Of a stretch of 13,010 nucleotides of DNA, positions 1 to 6,996 are shown one piece after another (position 1 is the stretch's first letter; each line of letters opens with the position of its first letter). The notes below the pieces were generated by a model. It ran no database searches. It saw only the letters and a list, made by a program, of their open reading frames with translations, and was not told the DNA's origin. Made by a program: the position numbers and the translations under genes. This DNA is from Solirubrobacter sp035555675 (GTDB lineage Bacteria; Actinomycetota; Thermoleophilia; Solirubrobacterales; Solirubrobacteraceae), in the NCBI GenBank assembly GCA_035555675.1, contig DATMGH010000126.1, positions 1 to 13,010 of the forward strand. Reading direction: 5' to 3'.

Positions 1-2
1 TG

Positions 3-635
3 GTGGTCCCTTCTGCGGGCCGCCCGCCGTGCCCGCCCGAGCCGACTCGCCCCTCCGGGGCTCCTCGACTCAGGCGGGCACGGCGACATCAGCGCCGCGT
101 CGTGTCACCACGCACCACACACAGAACATCGGACAGACCCGGCAGCCGCTGCACCGTCCATTTCTTGCGTGGCTGCTTCGGGCATGCCCGCAAGGATCAG
201 CACGGGCTGTTGGGTGCCTTGATCCGACCGATCTTCGCCGCCGAGAACCTGGAACAGGCGCGCGATCGACTCTCGGAAGCCGTCGCGCATCTCGACGGGC
301 GCCTCGGCAAGATCGCCACGCTGCTCGAAGACGCCGAACCGGACATCCTCGCCTTCTACGCGTTCCCGCCTAGCCATTGGCGCAAGCTGCGCTCGACCAA
401 CCCGCTGGAGCGCTTCAACCGCGAAGTCGGCCGGCGCACCGACGTCGTCGGCATCTTCCCCGACGACCGCTCGCTCGTCCGGCTCGCCGGGATGCTCTGC
501 ATCGAGCAAAACGATGAATGGCTCGTCGGCCGCGGCTACCTCTCAGCGGAGTCGATCTCTCTCTGCCTCACAGACCCAGAGAAGTCATCAATGACAGAGA
601 TCAAGGAGGAGATCCCAGCGCTCCAAGCGGCCTGA
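3..635 (+). pseudogene. IS256-family transposase, 3' remnant
   Basis: This is the C-terminal part of a DDE transposase of the IS256 (Mutator-like) family. Clear family similarity starts near residue 48 (GSRCTVHFLRG, about nt 144). It runs through FGHARKDQHGLL, the FPPSHWRKLRSTNPLERFNREVGRRTDVVGIFP block (residues 121-153) and EQNDEWLVGRGYLS near the end. The catalytic Glu of the family is retained (E136 in NPLERFN). The rest is damaged: full-length members have about 400 residues, and the N-terminal half with the first catalytic Asp is absent. Where the family has VVSDAH, with the second Asp, this frame reads VVSP (P36) followed by unrelated residues. The first 45 or so residues therefore look like decayed or fused sequence, and the protein should be inactive. 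The frame is open from the window edge, so more of the element could lie to the left. I infer a dead insertion sequence. Confidence 0.85.
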
Positions 636-671
636 GCAGCCAACGTCCCACCGACGATCAACACGCCGCAC

Positions 672-698
672 TCCTACACCACCTCCCGGGACTTGACT
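672..698 (+). repeat. Probable right terminal sequence of the IS256-type element
   Basis: About 37 bases after the transposase stop, the sequence CTACACCACCTCCCGGGACTTGACT resembles the outer ends of actinobacterial IS256/IS1081-like elements, which as I recall them end in ...CTACACCAC-TCC-GGGACTTGACC. The element would end near 697-698. The matching left inverted repeat is not in the window, so the boundary rests on family recall alone. Confidence 0.55.
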
Positions 699-711
699 CG
701 CGCTTCTGGGC

Positions 712-853
712 CCCGGAGAACGGCGGCAGGTGAGGGCGACGCCCCGCCAGTCCGCGCCCGTCGTCCGCGAGCGCGGGCCGCGGCGCCGGCGCCGGGTGGG
801 CGGGGCGAGGCCGTCGGTGCGCGGCGAGTGGTCACTTTCTGGCGCGGGCGGCG
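712..853 (+). repeat. Direct repeat copy 1 (period 187 bp)
   Basis: The core 721-851 matches 908-1038 at 127 of 131 positions with no gaps. Both copies contain the 14-bp self-complementary sequence CGGCGCCGGCGCCG (781-794 here) and end in GTGGTCACTTTCTGGCGCGGGCGG. Weaker similarity extends left to 699 (CGCGCTTC) with six extra bases, and right for about 20 bases. No frame through it looks like a protein: the translations are Arg/Ala/Pro-rich and match no family I know. I read it as a non-coding duplicated intergenic repeat. Confidence 0.85.
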
Positions 854-898
854 CAAACGCGACCGCTCGCCGCGCCGCGCGCGCTCCGCGGCGCGCTT

Positions 899-1040
899 CC
901 CGGCGAACGGCGGCAGGTGAGGGGGACGCCCCGGCAGTCCGCGCCTGTCGTCCGCGAGTGCGGGCCGCGGCGCCGGCGCCGGGTGGGCGGGGCGAGGCCG
1001 TCGGTGCGCGGCGAGTGGTCACTTTCTGGCGCGGGCGGTG
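899..1040 (+). repeat. Direct repeat copy 2 (period 187 bp)
   Basis: This is the second copy of the repeat whose first copy lies at 712-853. Its core 908-1038 differs by four substitutions. The self-complementary CGGCGCCGGCGCCG is at 968-981. The copy is preceded at 892-899 by CGCGCTTC, which also begins copy 1 at 699-706. Such high identity over 131 bases implies a recent duplication or gene-conversion-like homogenisation. Confidence 0.85.
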
Positions 1041-1219
1041 GAAAAGCGACACCTCGCGGGCGGGATGAGCGGCAACGCGCCAGGAAATCGCCCAGGTTCA
1101 CGGCGCGCTGGGCCGGCCGCCGCCCTTACCGGCGCTGTTCGTCGGCGGCACGGTGCCGGTCGGGGAGAGCGCGTGGCTCGCGCCGCGGCGAGGCGGGCGG
1201 GAAGTGGGGGAGGCGCGAG
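1041..1219. other. Intergenic stretch with no recognisable gene
   Basis: Together with the repeats, this completes a gene-free stretch of about 580 bases between the transposase stop (635) and the carboxypeptidase stop (1220). The frames open across it give only low-complexity Arg/Gly/Ala translations. The one structure I see is a modest dyad, GCCCAG...CTGGGC, near 1092-1115, which might contribute to ending carboxypeptidase transcripts. I see no T-tract and no conserved motif. Confidence 0.4.
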
Positions 1220-2563
1220 TCAGAGGCGCGTGACGCGGACCGCGCGCAGGTCTCCGCCTGAGGCGGTGATCCGGACGGTGCGGCCCGCGAAGCGGCTGAG
1301 GCTGACGGTCGCGGGCGTCCAGCCGGACGAGGAGCGGTCGCCGAAGACCGTCGTGTACCCGACCCGCACGCGCACGTGCCGGCCGGGCCGCCGGCGCACC
1401 GAGAACGTGAGCGCGAAGGTGCTGCCGCCGGTCAGCGTCACCGGCGGGATCGCGTGGCGCGCGCGGGCGCGCAGGGACGGCGAGGCCGCGTACAGCGTCG
1501 TCACGCCCCGGCCGGCGCAGTAGACCGACGCCTTGCCGATCGCGGCCTGCGGACACGCCGCGGCCTCCAGCAGCATCAGTACGGCCTCGCGGTTGCGCGC
1601 GGTCTCGCGCCCGATCGCCTCGTCGGGCGGGTAGAAGCCCGGCGCGTGCCCCTCCCGCGGGTACATCTCGAACGTGAACGCGAAGACGCCGTTGGCGCCC
1701 CAGAGCCAGTCGTCGAGCGCGCCGTCGGTGATGTAGAGGTCGCTCGACTGCTCCGGCGTATAGCCGTTCTCCCGCGCCATGCTCGTCCCGAGCGTCGCGA
1801 ACGTGTCCCGGTCGTCGCGGGTCATGCCGCCCGTCGTGTCCCGCAGCGTGTGCCCGAACGGCCACAGCACCAGCTCCGAGAACGCGTGCAGGTCCAGCGA
1901 CGCCCGGATCTGCTGCACGCCGCCGACCACGCGGCTGAGCACGAAGTCGCGCAGCGCCGCGGTCTCCGGCGCCGAGAACGGCGCGGCGCCGCGGAACGTC
2001 TCCTCGGCGTAGCTCCCGCTTGACCCGCCGCAGCAGCCCCAGCGGTAGCCCCAGTTGCGGTTCAGGTCGGTGCCGACCGCGTTGGACTCGGGATTCGGCT
2101 GGCGGTTCTTGCGCCACGACCGGTAGCTGCCGGTCGCGATGTCGTACTCGCTGCCGTCCGGGTTGACGTTCGGCACGATCCAGATCTCGCGCGAGTCGAC
2201 GATCCCCCGGATCCGGCCGTCGGTCGCGTACCGGGACGTGAGCTCGCCGATCAGGTACAGCGCCATCTCGATCGTCAGGTGCTCGCGCGCGTGCTGGCCG
2301 GCCGTGATCAGGACCTCCGGCTCGTCCTCGTCGACCGCGACGTTGTCGGAGATCTTCACCGCCCACAGCTCGCGCCCCTCGGCGCTGAGCCCGATCGGCG
2401 TGCGCGAGACGATGTCCGGATGCGTCGCGACCGCGGCGTCGACCGCCGCCCGCCACTCGGCGTCGTTGTGGAAGCCCGCGTCGGCGACCGGGAAGTCGGC
2501 GCGCGCCGACGCGGGAATCAGGGCCGCGCAGGCTGCGGCGATGGCGAGGACGAGCCTGCGCAT
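1220..2563 (-). CDS. Secreted M14-family zinc carboxypeptidase (carboxypeptidase T/A-like)
   Basis: This metallocarboxypeptidase (447 aa) should remove C-terminal residues from peptides outside the cell. Residues 1-22 form a signal peptide (MRRLVLAIAA...PASARA). The catalytic set matches carboxypeptidase A: zinc ligands H91 and E94 (HAREH) and H226 (LDLHAF); Arg93 and Arg151 (WRKNR); substrate binders N168-R169 (DLNRNWGYRWG); Tyr277, 22 residues before the catalytic E299 (FTFEMYP), the exact spacing of Tyr248-Glu270. There is no long propeptide; only about 30 residues separate the signal from the domain. A beta-rich tail of about 100 residues (340-447) follows the catalytic domain and may be a binding or anchoring module. 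The ATG is chosen because AGGTAGG lies just upstream and it gives a clean signal peptide. The start lies 46 bases inside the 3' end of eamA, so translation is probably coupled. Specificity cannot be read with confidence. Confidence 0.92.
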   Translation of the reverse strand: MRRLVLAIAAACAALIPASARADFPVADAGFHNDAEWRAAVDAAVATHPDIVSRTPIGLSAEGRELWAVKISDNVAVDEDEPEVLITAGQHAREHLTIEMALYLIGELTSRYATDGRIRGIVDSREIWIVPNVNPDGSEYDIATGSYRSWRKNRQPNPESNAVGTDLNRNWGYRWGCCGGSSGSYAEETFRGAAPFSAPETAALRDFVLSRVVGGVQQIRASLDLHAFSELVLWPFGHTLRDTTGGMTRDDRDTFATLGTSMARENGYTPEQSSDLYITDGALDDWLWGANGVFAFTFEMYPREGHAPGFYPPDEAIGRETARNREAVLMLLEAAACPQAAIGKASVYCAGRGVTTLYAASPSLRARARHAIPPVTLTGGSTFALTFSVRRRPGRHVRVRVGYTTVFGDRSSSGWTPATVSLSRFAGRTVRITASGGDLRAVRVTRL

Positions 2564-3426
2564 GCAGCGCCTACCTTGCGGCGGCGCCGCGGCGCTGTCA
2601 AGCCCACGGTGAGCGCGAGCCCCGCCAGCACGACCGCCGCGCCCGTCAGCTCGGCCGCCGTCGGCACCTCGTCGAGCGCGACCCACGCCGCCGCGATCCC
2701 CGCCACCGGCACCAGCAGCGTGAACGGCGCGACCGTCGAGGCGGGATGCCGGCTGAGCAGCCACGACCACGCGCCGAACCCGACCAGCGTCGAGAGCACG
2801 ACCACGTACAGCAGCGCGGCCACGCCCGCCGCGTCCAGCGACACCGGCGACCCACGCTCGGTCAAGAGCGACAGCGCGCCCAGCGGCAGCGGCGGGACCA
2901 GGCTCGACCACACCAGCAGCCCGACCGGGTGCGGCGAGCGCGCCCGCCGTGTGGCGACGTTCCCGAGCCCCCAGGAGAACGCGGCGCCGACGGTCAGCGC
3001 CAGCGCGCCGAGCGGCACGGTCGACGCGCGCCCGGCCGCGATGATCCCGATGCCGGCCAGCGCCAGCGCACCGCCGAGCAGCTGCGCCGGCCGCGGCCGC
3101 TCGCGCAGCAACAGCACGGCCAACCCGACCGTGAACGCCGCCTGCAGCTGCAGCACGAGGCTGGCCAGCCCCGCCGGCATCCCGCGGTGGATGCCCAGGA
3201 ACAGCAGCCCGAACTGCCCCGCCGAGAGGAAGACGCCGACCGCGACCACGTACCGCACGGGCACGCCGGGCCGCGGGACGAACGGCAGCGCCAGCGCCAC
3301 CAGCGCGAAGCGGAGCGCGGCGAACAGCAGCGGCGGGAAGTGCTCCAGCCCGACGTGGATCACGACGAAGTTCACGCCCCAGATGACCGCGACGATCAGG
3401 GCGAGGGCGACATGGCGGCGAGGCAT
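2518..3426 (-). CDS. eamA: EamA-family amino-acid/metabolite exporter
   Basis: This is an inner-membrane drug/metabolite-transporter (DMT) protein of about 302 aa with ten predicted helices in two EamA repeats. It is strikingly similar to E. coli EamA, the O-acetylserine/cysteine exporter: VIWGVNFVVIHVGLEHFPPL near the N-terminus, AGQFGLLFLGIHRGMPAGLASLVLQ at residues 69-93, AAFSWGLGN at 148-156, VWSSLVPPLPL at 172-182 and APFTLLVPVAGI in the second half. The ATG at 3426 aligns with the E. coli start; a GTG at 3432 would add two residues. The tail after residue 280 is basic and cytoplasmic and carries the overlap with the carboxypeptidase start. It is divergent from a LysR gene across about 72 bases, the classic layout for a regulated exporter. 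The substrate is inferred from homology: small amino acids or cysteine precursors are likely, other metabolites possible. Confidence 0.9.
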   Translation of the reverse strand: MPRRHVALALIVAVIWGVNFVVIHVGLEHFPPLLFAALRFALVALALPFVPRPGVPVRYVVAVGVFLSAGQFGLLFLGIHRGMPAGLASLVLQLQAAFTVGLAVLLLRERPRPAQLLGGALALAGIGIIAAGRASTVPLGALALTVGAAFSWGLGNVATRRARSPHPVGLLVWSSLVPPLPLGALSLLTERGSPVSLDAAGVAALLYVVVLSTLVGFGAWSWLLSRHPASTVAPFTLLVPVAGIAAAWVALDEVPTAAELTGAAVVLAGLALTVGLTAPRRRRKVGAACAGSSSPSPQPARP

Positions 3427-3464
3427 CGCCACTCAAGGTGACGCCCCCGACCCGCAAGAGCGAG

Positions 3465-3499
3465 TGGACTTTGTGGAGCGAACCCGTAAGATGACCTGA
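3465..3499 (+). promoter_or_regulatory. Putative leaderless promoter of the LysR gene
   Basis: TGGACT (3465-3470, -35-like) and TAAGAT (3487-3492, -10-like, fitting TANNNT) are separated by 16 bases. The hexamer ends six bases before the ATG, so transcription would begin at or next to the A of the ATG at 3499. No Shine-Dalgarno sequence is visible. The 13-base TTTGTGGAGCGAA at 3470-3482 fits the loose LysR box T-N11-A and lies between the two hexamers, so autoregulation is possible. That box is so degenerate that it carries little weight. Confidence 0.5.
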
Positions 3500-4407
3500 T
3501 GGTTGACTTGCGCAAGCTGCGCGCCCTGCGCGCCGTCGCCGACCACGGCACATTGGCCGCCGCCGCCGACGCGCTGCACCTGACGCCGTCAGCCGTCTCC
3601 CAGCAGCTCGCCGGCCTCGAGCGCGACGTCGGCCGCGCGCTGCTCGAGCCCGCCGGCCGCAGCGTCCGCCTCACGCCCGCCGCGCACGTGCTGCTGCAGC
3701 ACGCCGACGCGCTGTTCGCCCAGATCGAGCAGCTGGAGGGAGACCTGGCCGCGCAGGACGCCGCGCCGCGCGGGGAGGTCCGCGTCGCCGGCTTCCCGAC
3801 CGCGCTCGCCGGCCTGCTCGCGCCGGCCGCCCGCCCGCTGCACGCGAGGGCGCCCGCCGTCACCCTGCGCATCCGCGAAGCCGAGACGCCGGAGGCGGTC
3901 GCGCTGCTCGTCGCCCGCGACGTGGACCTGATCCTCGGCATGGAGTGCTCGTCCGCGCCCCGCCGCGACGACGCGCGCTTTCACCGCGAGGAGCTGCTGG
4001 CGGACATCCTCGACGTCGTGCTCCCGGCCGACCACGCGCTCGCGGGCCGCCCGCGCATCGAGCTGGCCGAGCTGGCGGGCGAGACCTGGGTCGCCCCGCC
4101 CGTCGGCTGGTCCTGCGACGAGGTCTTCATCGCCGGCTGCCGCATGGCCGGCTTCAGCCCGAAGGTCGCGCACCGGGCCGGCGACTGGCAGGCCGTGATG
4201 GGCCTCGTCGCCGGGGCCCTGGGGATCTCGCTCGTCCCGCGGCTCGCGCACACCGCGCCGCCGGCGGGCGTCGTGATCGTCCCGCTGGCCGGGATCGCGC
4301 CGCGCCGCCACGTCTTCGCCGCCACCCGCGCCGGCGCGGACGCCAACCCGGCGATCCGCGCGCTGCTCGACGTGCTCGCCCGCCCCCGGCTCGCCGCGGC
4401 GGCATGA
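3499..4407 (+). CDS. LysR-type transcriptional regulator
   Basis: The protein has 302 aa, the usual LysR length. The N-terminal winged helix-turn-helix is plain: LRALRAVADHGTLAAAADALHLTPSAVSQQLAGLERDVGRALLE, with the HTH near residues 18-37, followed by a linker helix (HADALFAQIEQLEGDLAAQ). The effector-binding domain starts near residue 92 (GEVRVAGFPTALAGLLAP) and includes DLILGM, the HALAG region and the VMGLVAGALGISLVP signature near residue 235. The ligand cannot be deduced. The gene is divergent from eamA and the carboxypeptidase gene, which are its most likely targets. It overlaps the HAD gene by ATGA. The start is fixed by family length and by the -10-like hexamer six bases upstream; no ribosome binding site is evident. 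Confidence 0.93.
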   Translation: MVDLRKLRALRAVADHGTLAAAADALHLTPSAVSQQLAGLERDVGRALLEPAGRSVRLTPAAHVLLQHADALFAQIEQLEGDLAAQDAAPRGEVRVAGFPTALAGLLAPAARPLHARAPAVTLRIREAETPEAVALLVARDVDLILGMECSSAPRRDDARFHREELLADILDVVLPADHALAGRPRIELAELAGETWVAPPVGWSCDEVFIAGCRMAGFSPKVAHRAGDWQAVMGLVAGALGISLVPRLAHTAPPAGVVIVPLAGIAPRRHVFAATRAGADANPAIRALLDVLARPRLAAAA

Positions 4408-5027
4408 GCGTCGTCGTCTTCGATCTCGACGGCGTGCTCGTCGACTCCGAGCAGGTCTGGGACCAGGCCCGGCGCGAAGTCGTCGCCGCGCACGGCGGCC
4501 GCTGGCGCGAGTCCGCGACGCGCGACATGCTCGGGATGAGCTCGAAGGAGTGGTCGGTCTACGTCGTCGAGCAGCTCGGCGCGCAGCTCACCCCCGACCA
4601 GGTCAACGCCGCGGTCGTGGAGGCGATGCTCGACGGCTACCGGCAGCACCTGCCGCTGCTGCCCGGCGCGCGCGAGGCGGTCGAGCGCCTGGCGGAGCGC
4701 TACAGGCTCGGCCTCGCGTCCTCCTCCAACCGCCCCGTGATCGACCTCGTCCTCGAGCGCATGGGCGTCGCCGACCGGTTCGCCGCCACGGTGTCGTCGG
4801 AGGAGGTCGCCCGCGGCAAGCCCGCGCCCGACGTCTACCTCGACGTGCTCAAACGTCTGAACGCGAACACCGGCACCGCGATCGAGGACTCCGAGAGCGG
4901 CATCCGCGCCGCCCACGGCGCCGGCCTGCGCGTGATCGCGATCCCCAATCCGCACTTCCCACCGTCCGAGCGCGCGCTGGCGCTCGCCGACGAGGTGCTG
5001 CCGGACCTCGACGCCGTGCGGCTCTAG
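4404..5027 (+). CDS. HAD-superfamily hydrolase, beta-phosphoglucomutase-like subfamily
   Basis: This cytoplasmic phosphatase or phosphomutase has 207 aa. All four HAD motifs are present: motif I FDLDGVLVDS, with nucleophile D7 and acid/base D9; motif II LASSSN near S106; motif III K139 in RGKPAPDVY; motif IV IEDSESG with E161-D162. The helical cap sits between motifs I and II (about residues 15-85), the C1 cap layout of beta-phosphoglucomutase and phosphoglycolate phosphatase relatives. Substrate is not predictable; sugar phosphates or 2-phosphoglycolate are typical of the group. The ATG overlaps the lysR stop as ATGA, so translation is almost certainly coupled. The stop shares CTAG with the convergent STAS gene. 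A housekeeping role unrelated to the LysR targets is possible. Confidence 0.9.
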   Translation: MSVVVFDLDGVLVDSEQVWDQARREVVAAHGGRWRESATRDMLGMSSKEWSVYVVEQLGAQLTPDQVNAAVVEAMLDGYRQHLPLLPGAREAVERLAERYRLGLASSSNRPVIDLVLERMGVADRFAATVSSEEVARGKPAPDVYLDVLKRLNANTGTAIEDSESGIRAAHGAGLRVIAIPNPHFPPSERALALADEVLPDLDAVRL

Positions 5028-5362
5028 TACGCGGCGGCGATCGCCGCGTCGCGGGTCACGTGCAGGGAGAAACGGGACGCGGTCCCGGTGATCTCCAGCA
5101 GCCGCCGGACCGGCCCGGCCGGCGCGACCACGTGCAGCCGCTTGCCGCTCTCCTCGAGCTGCGAGGCCGACCGCAGGATCGTCCCCAGCGCGGAGGAGTC
5201 GATGAAGTCCACCCGGCTCAGATCGAGCACGACCGCCACCTGCGGACCGGCCGCCGACATGGCGAGAATCGCGCTCATCTCGGACGTCGCGGCGAGGTCG
5301 AGCTCGCCGCCGGCGACGATCAGGTGACTGCCTTCGACGGGGTCGTGGTCGAGGGTGAACAT
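5024..5362 (-). CDS. STAS-domain anti-sigma factor antagonist
   Basis: This is a single STAS domain of 112 aa, the size of SpoIIAA/RsbV proteins. Such proteins bind an anti-sigma kinase and release a sigma factor when unphosphorylated. The phosphoacceptor loop is intact: VDFIDSSALGTIL, with Ser56/Ser57 at the phosphorylated site. The N-terminal beta strand LIVAGGELDLAATSEM and the central VAVVLDLSRV strand are typical. No partner kinase or sigma factor gene is in the window. The gene lies 14 bases downstream of the MBL-like gene on the same strand, so it may be the last gene of that transcript. It also has TAGCGT six bases before its ATG, which could give its own leaderless start. Which sigma factor it controls cannot be told. 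Confidence 0.9.
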   Translation of the reverse strand: MFTLDHDPVEGSHLIVAGGELDLAATSEMSAILAMSAAGPQVAVVLDLSRVDFIDSSALGTILRSASQLEESGKRLHVVAPAGPVRRLLEITGTASRFSLHVTRDAAIAAAY

Positions 5363-5368
5363 GGGCGC

Positions 5369-5374
5369 ACGCTA
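5369..5374 (-). promoter_or_regulatory. Putative -10 hexamer of the STAS gene (leaderless arrangement)
   Basis: Read on the minus strand, TAGCGT (TANNNT) is followed by GCGCCC and then the ATG at 5362. A GAGG lies 12 bases before the ATG, which is far for a ribosome binding site. The hexamer lies just after the stop of the MBL-like gene, so any -35 would be inside that gene. I did not identify a -35. Confidence 0.35.
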
Positions 5375-5376
5375 CC

Positions 5377-5967
5377 TCAGCGCCGGGTCCGCATGCCACG
5401 CATGATCGACGGCAGTTTCCAGACCAACGTCGGAATGTCGCGGCGCGACCGGGCGAGCGCGTCGTGCAGCCCCGCGGCCGCGCTCTCGCCGTGCAGCGGC
5501 GCGCCGTGGCCGACCAGCAGGTGCTCCGGCGCGAAGTCCCGCAGTCGCCCCGGCGGCAGCGCCCGCCGCAGCATGTGCACGCCCGCGGGCCCGGGGCCGA
5601 CCGCGTAATGCTCGGCGGTGCCGACCGCCTCCGGCACGATCAGCCCGCGCCGCTGCGGCCACCAGAGCGCCCGCTCCTTCCAGGGGCCGAGGCTGAGGTC
5701 GATGACCTCGAACGGCGGCACGGCGTCCGGGAGCACCTTCAACGGCACGCCGAGCCGCGCCGCGATCGCCGCGCCGTCGCGCGGATGGGCGACGAACAGC
5801 TGCAGCACCGCGACCGGCGTCCCGAGCGCGGCGGCGCGCTCGAGCGCCTCGGGCTCGTCCACGGGGTCGATGAGCCAGACGCGCCCGTCGTCGGCCAGCG
5901 CGTGCGACGTGCGCACCACCGGGTCGTCCATCACCCAGGTCAGGCCGAGTGGATGCGCCTCGATCAT
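5377..5967 (-). CDS. Metallo-beta-lactamase-fold-like protein with degenerate metal site
   Basis: The protein has 196 aa and no signal peptide. The order of elements suggests an MBL-fold relative: an N-terminal strand pair ending in GRVWLIDPVDEP (28-39), a strand-turn at VLQLFVAHPRDGAAIAARLGVP (54-75) where MBL enzymes have THxHxDH, and LLVGHGAPLHG (150-160) resembling the GHG-P metal-site turn. The HxHxDH signature is absent, with only H61 and D64 in that loop, so hydrolase activity is doubtful. A binding or vestigial role is possible. It is joined to the upstream oxidoreductase gene by ATGA, and the STAS gene follows after 14 bases. The ATG is set by that overlap. I recognise the fold only by pattern; the function is unknown. 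Confidence 0.7.
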   Translation of the reverse strand: MIEAHPLGLTWVMDDPVVRTSHALADDGRVWLIDPVDEPEALERAAALGTPVAVLQLFVAHPRDGAAIAARLGVPLKVLPDAVPPFEVIDLSLGPWKERALWWPQRRGLIVPEAVGTAEHYAVGPGPAGVHMLRRALPPGRLRDFAPEHLLVGHGAPLHGESAAAGLHDALARSRRDIPTLVWKLPSIMRGMRTRR

Positions 5968-6983
5968 GCCGTCAGCTCCGCCGTGCGCCGCGCCTGCAGC
6001 CCGAACGCCTCGGCCAGCAGCTCGTAGGACCGGCGTCGCGCCTCGTGGTCGTAGGTGATGGTGACCACGATCACCTCCTCGGCGCCGTAGTCGGCCGCCA
6101 CCGCTTCGATCCCGGCGCGGACCTGCTCGGCGGTGCCGACGATCGAGCGCCGCCGCGGGCCCGCCGCGTCCGGCTCGCTGGCCAGGAACCGCTGCGCGGT
6201 CTCCGGCGGCGGGACCGCGATCAGCCGGCCGCGGCGCAGCATCGTGAACGCCATCCGGCTGCTCGTGGCCAGCCGCACGGCCTCGTCCTCGCTGTCGGCG
6301 GCCAGGCCCCAGACGGCGACGACCGTGCGCGGCGCCTCGAGCCGCACGCCGGGACGGAACTCGCGCCGGTAGAGGCCGGCGATCTCCGCGCCGCCGGGGT
6401 TGATGAAGTCGGCGAACGCGTAGGGGAGCCCCAGCTCGCCCGCCCAGGCCGCGCTCTGCGGGGACGAGCCGAGCAGCCAGGGCGCGGGCGTCTCCGGCCG
6501 GCCGGGCAGCACCTTGGCCAGCCGCGCGAGCGGGCTCGAGAGCGGGACCGTCCCCTCGAAGTACGCGAGCAGCTCGGCGAGCTGCTCCGGGAAGTCGTCC
6601 GCCAGCGCGCGGCTGCGGTCGCGCTGCAGCGCGTGCGTGGTCATCGGGTCGGTCCCGGCGGCCCGGCCGAGGCCGAGGTCGATCCGGCCGGGGTACAGCC
6701 CGGCCAGCACGCTGAAGCTCTCGGCGACCTTGAACGGCGAGTAGTGCGGCAGCATCACGCCGCCGCTGCCGACCCGGATCCCCTCGGTGGCGGACGCGAT
6801 CGGACCGATCAGGACCTCCGGGCTCGGGCCGGCGAGCATCGGCCCGCCGTGGTGCTCGGCGACCCAGTAGCGGCGGTAGCCGAGGGCGTCGGCCAGCCGG
6901 GCGAGGTCGAGCGTGTTGTGCAGCGCCTGCGATCCCGTCATCCCTTCCGAGATCGGCGACTGGTCGAGGACGCTGAGCCGCAT
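5964..6983 (-). CDS. LLM-class flavin-dependent oxidoreductase (luciferase family, group 1, YhbW-like)
   Basis: This bacterial-luciferase-like protein has 339 aa, normal for the group. It should form a TIM barrel using FMNH2 or F420 to oxidise or reduce an unknown small molecule. The opening LSVLDQSPISEG is the hallmark of the YhbW-like group. It is followed by YWVAEHHGGPMLAGPSPEVLIG (39-60), VGSGGVMLPHYSPFKVAE (71-88), GRIDLGLGRAAGTDP (99-113) and PWLLGSSPQSA (168-178), with IVGTAEQV near the C-terminus. The start is the ATG seven bases after a TATGCT hexamer, with no Shine-Dalgarno. Its stop overlaps the MBL-like start as ATGA. The electron donor (FMN or F420) and the substrate cannot be determined from the sequence. 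Confidence 0.93.
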   Translation of the reverse strand: MRLSVLDQSPISEGMTGSQALHNTLDLARLADALGYRRYWVAEHHGGPMLAGPSPEVLIGPIASATEGIRVGSGGVMLPHYSPFKVAESFSVLAGLYPGRIDLGLGRAAGTDPMTTHALQRDRSRALADDFPEQLAELLAYFEGTVPLSSPLARLAKVLPGRPETPAPWLLGSSPQSAAWAGELGLPYAFADFINPGGAEIAGLYRREFRPGVRLEAPRTVVAVWGLAADSEDEAVRLATSSRMAFTMLRRGRLIAVPPPETAQRFLASEPDAAGPRRRSIVGTAEQVRAGIEAVAADYGAEEVIVVTITYDHEARRRSYELLAEAFGLQARRTAELTA

Positions 6984-6989
6984 CCAGTG

Positions 6990-6995
6990 AGCATA
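6990..6995 (-). promoter_or_regulatory. Putative -10 hexamer of the oxidoreductase gene (leaderless arrangement)
   Basis: On the minus strand TATGCT is followed by CACTGG and then the ATG at 6983, so transcription should start at or beside the ATG. TATGCT matches TATAAT at four of six positions and fits TANNNT. The region where a -35 should lie is occupied by the GC-rich hairpin at 6997-7025 and shows no -35 match. Confidence 0.45.
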
Positions 6996-6996
6996 G

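Noticed and set aside
588..1101. Several Arg/Pro-rich open frames over the direct repeats
   Set aside because: The same peptide pieces arise because the DNA is duplicated. The four differences between copies include amino-acid changes in every frame, and there is no start signal or family match.
3470..3482. TTTGTGGAGCGAA as a LysR operator
   Set aside because: T-N11-A is too loose a rule in isolation and the dyad is poor. It is kept only as a remark within the promoter entry.
2564..3553. N-terminal extension of the carboxypeptidase frame across eamA, giving a 777-residue protein
   Set aside because: The extension is out of frame with the well-supported eamA gene and is compositionally shadow-like. 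The internal ATG at 2563 gives a signal peptide and has a ribosome binding site.
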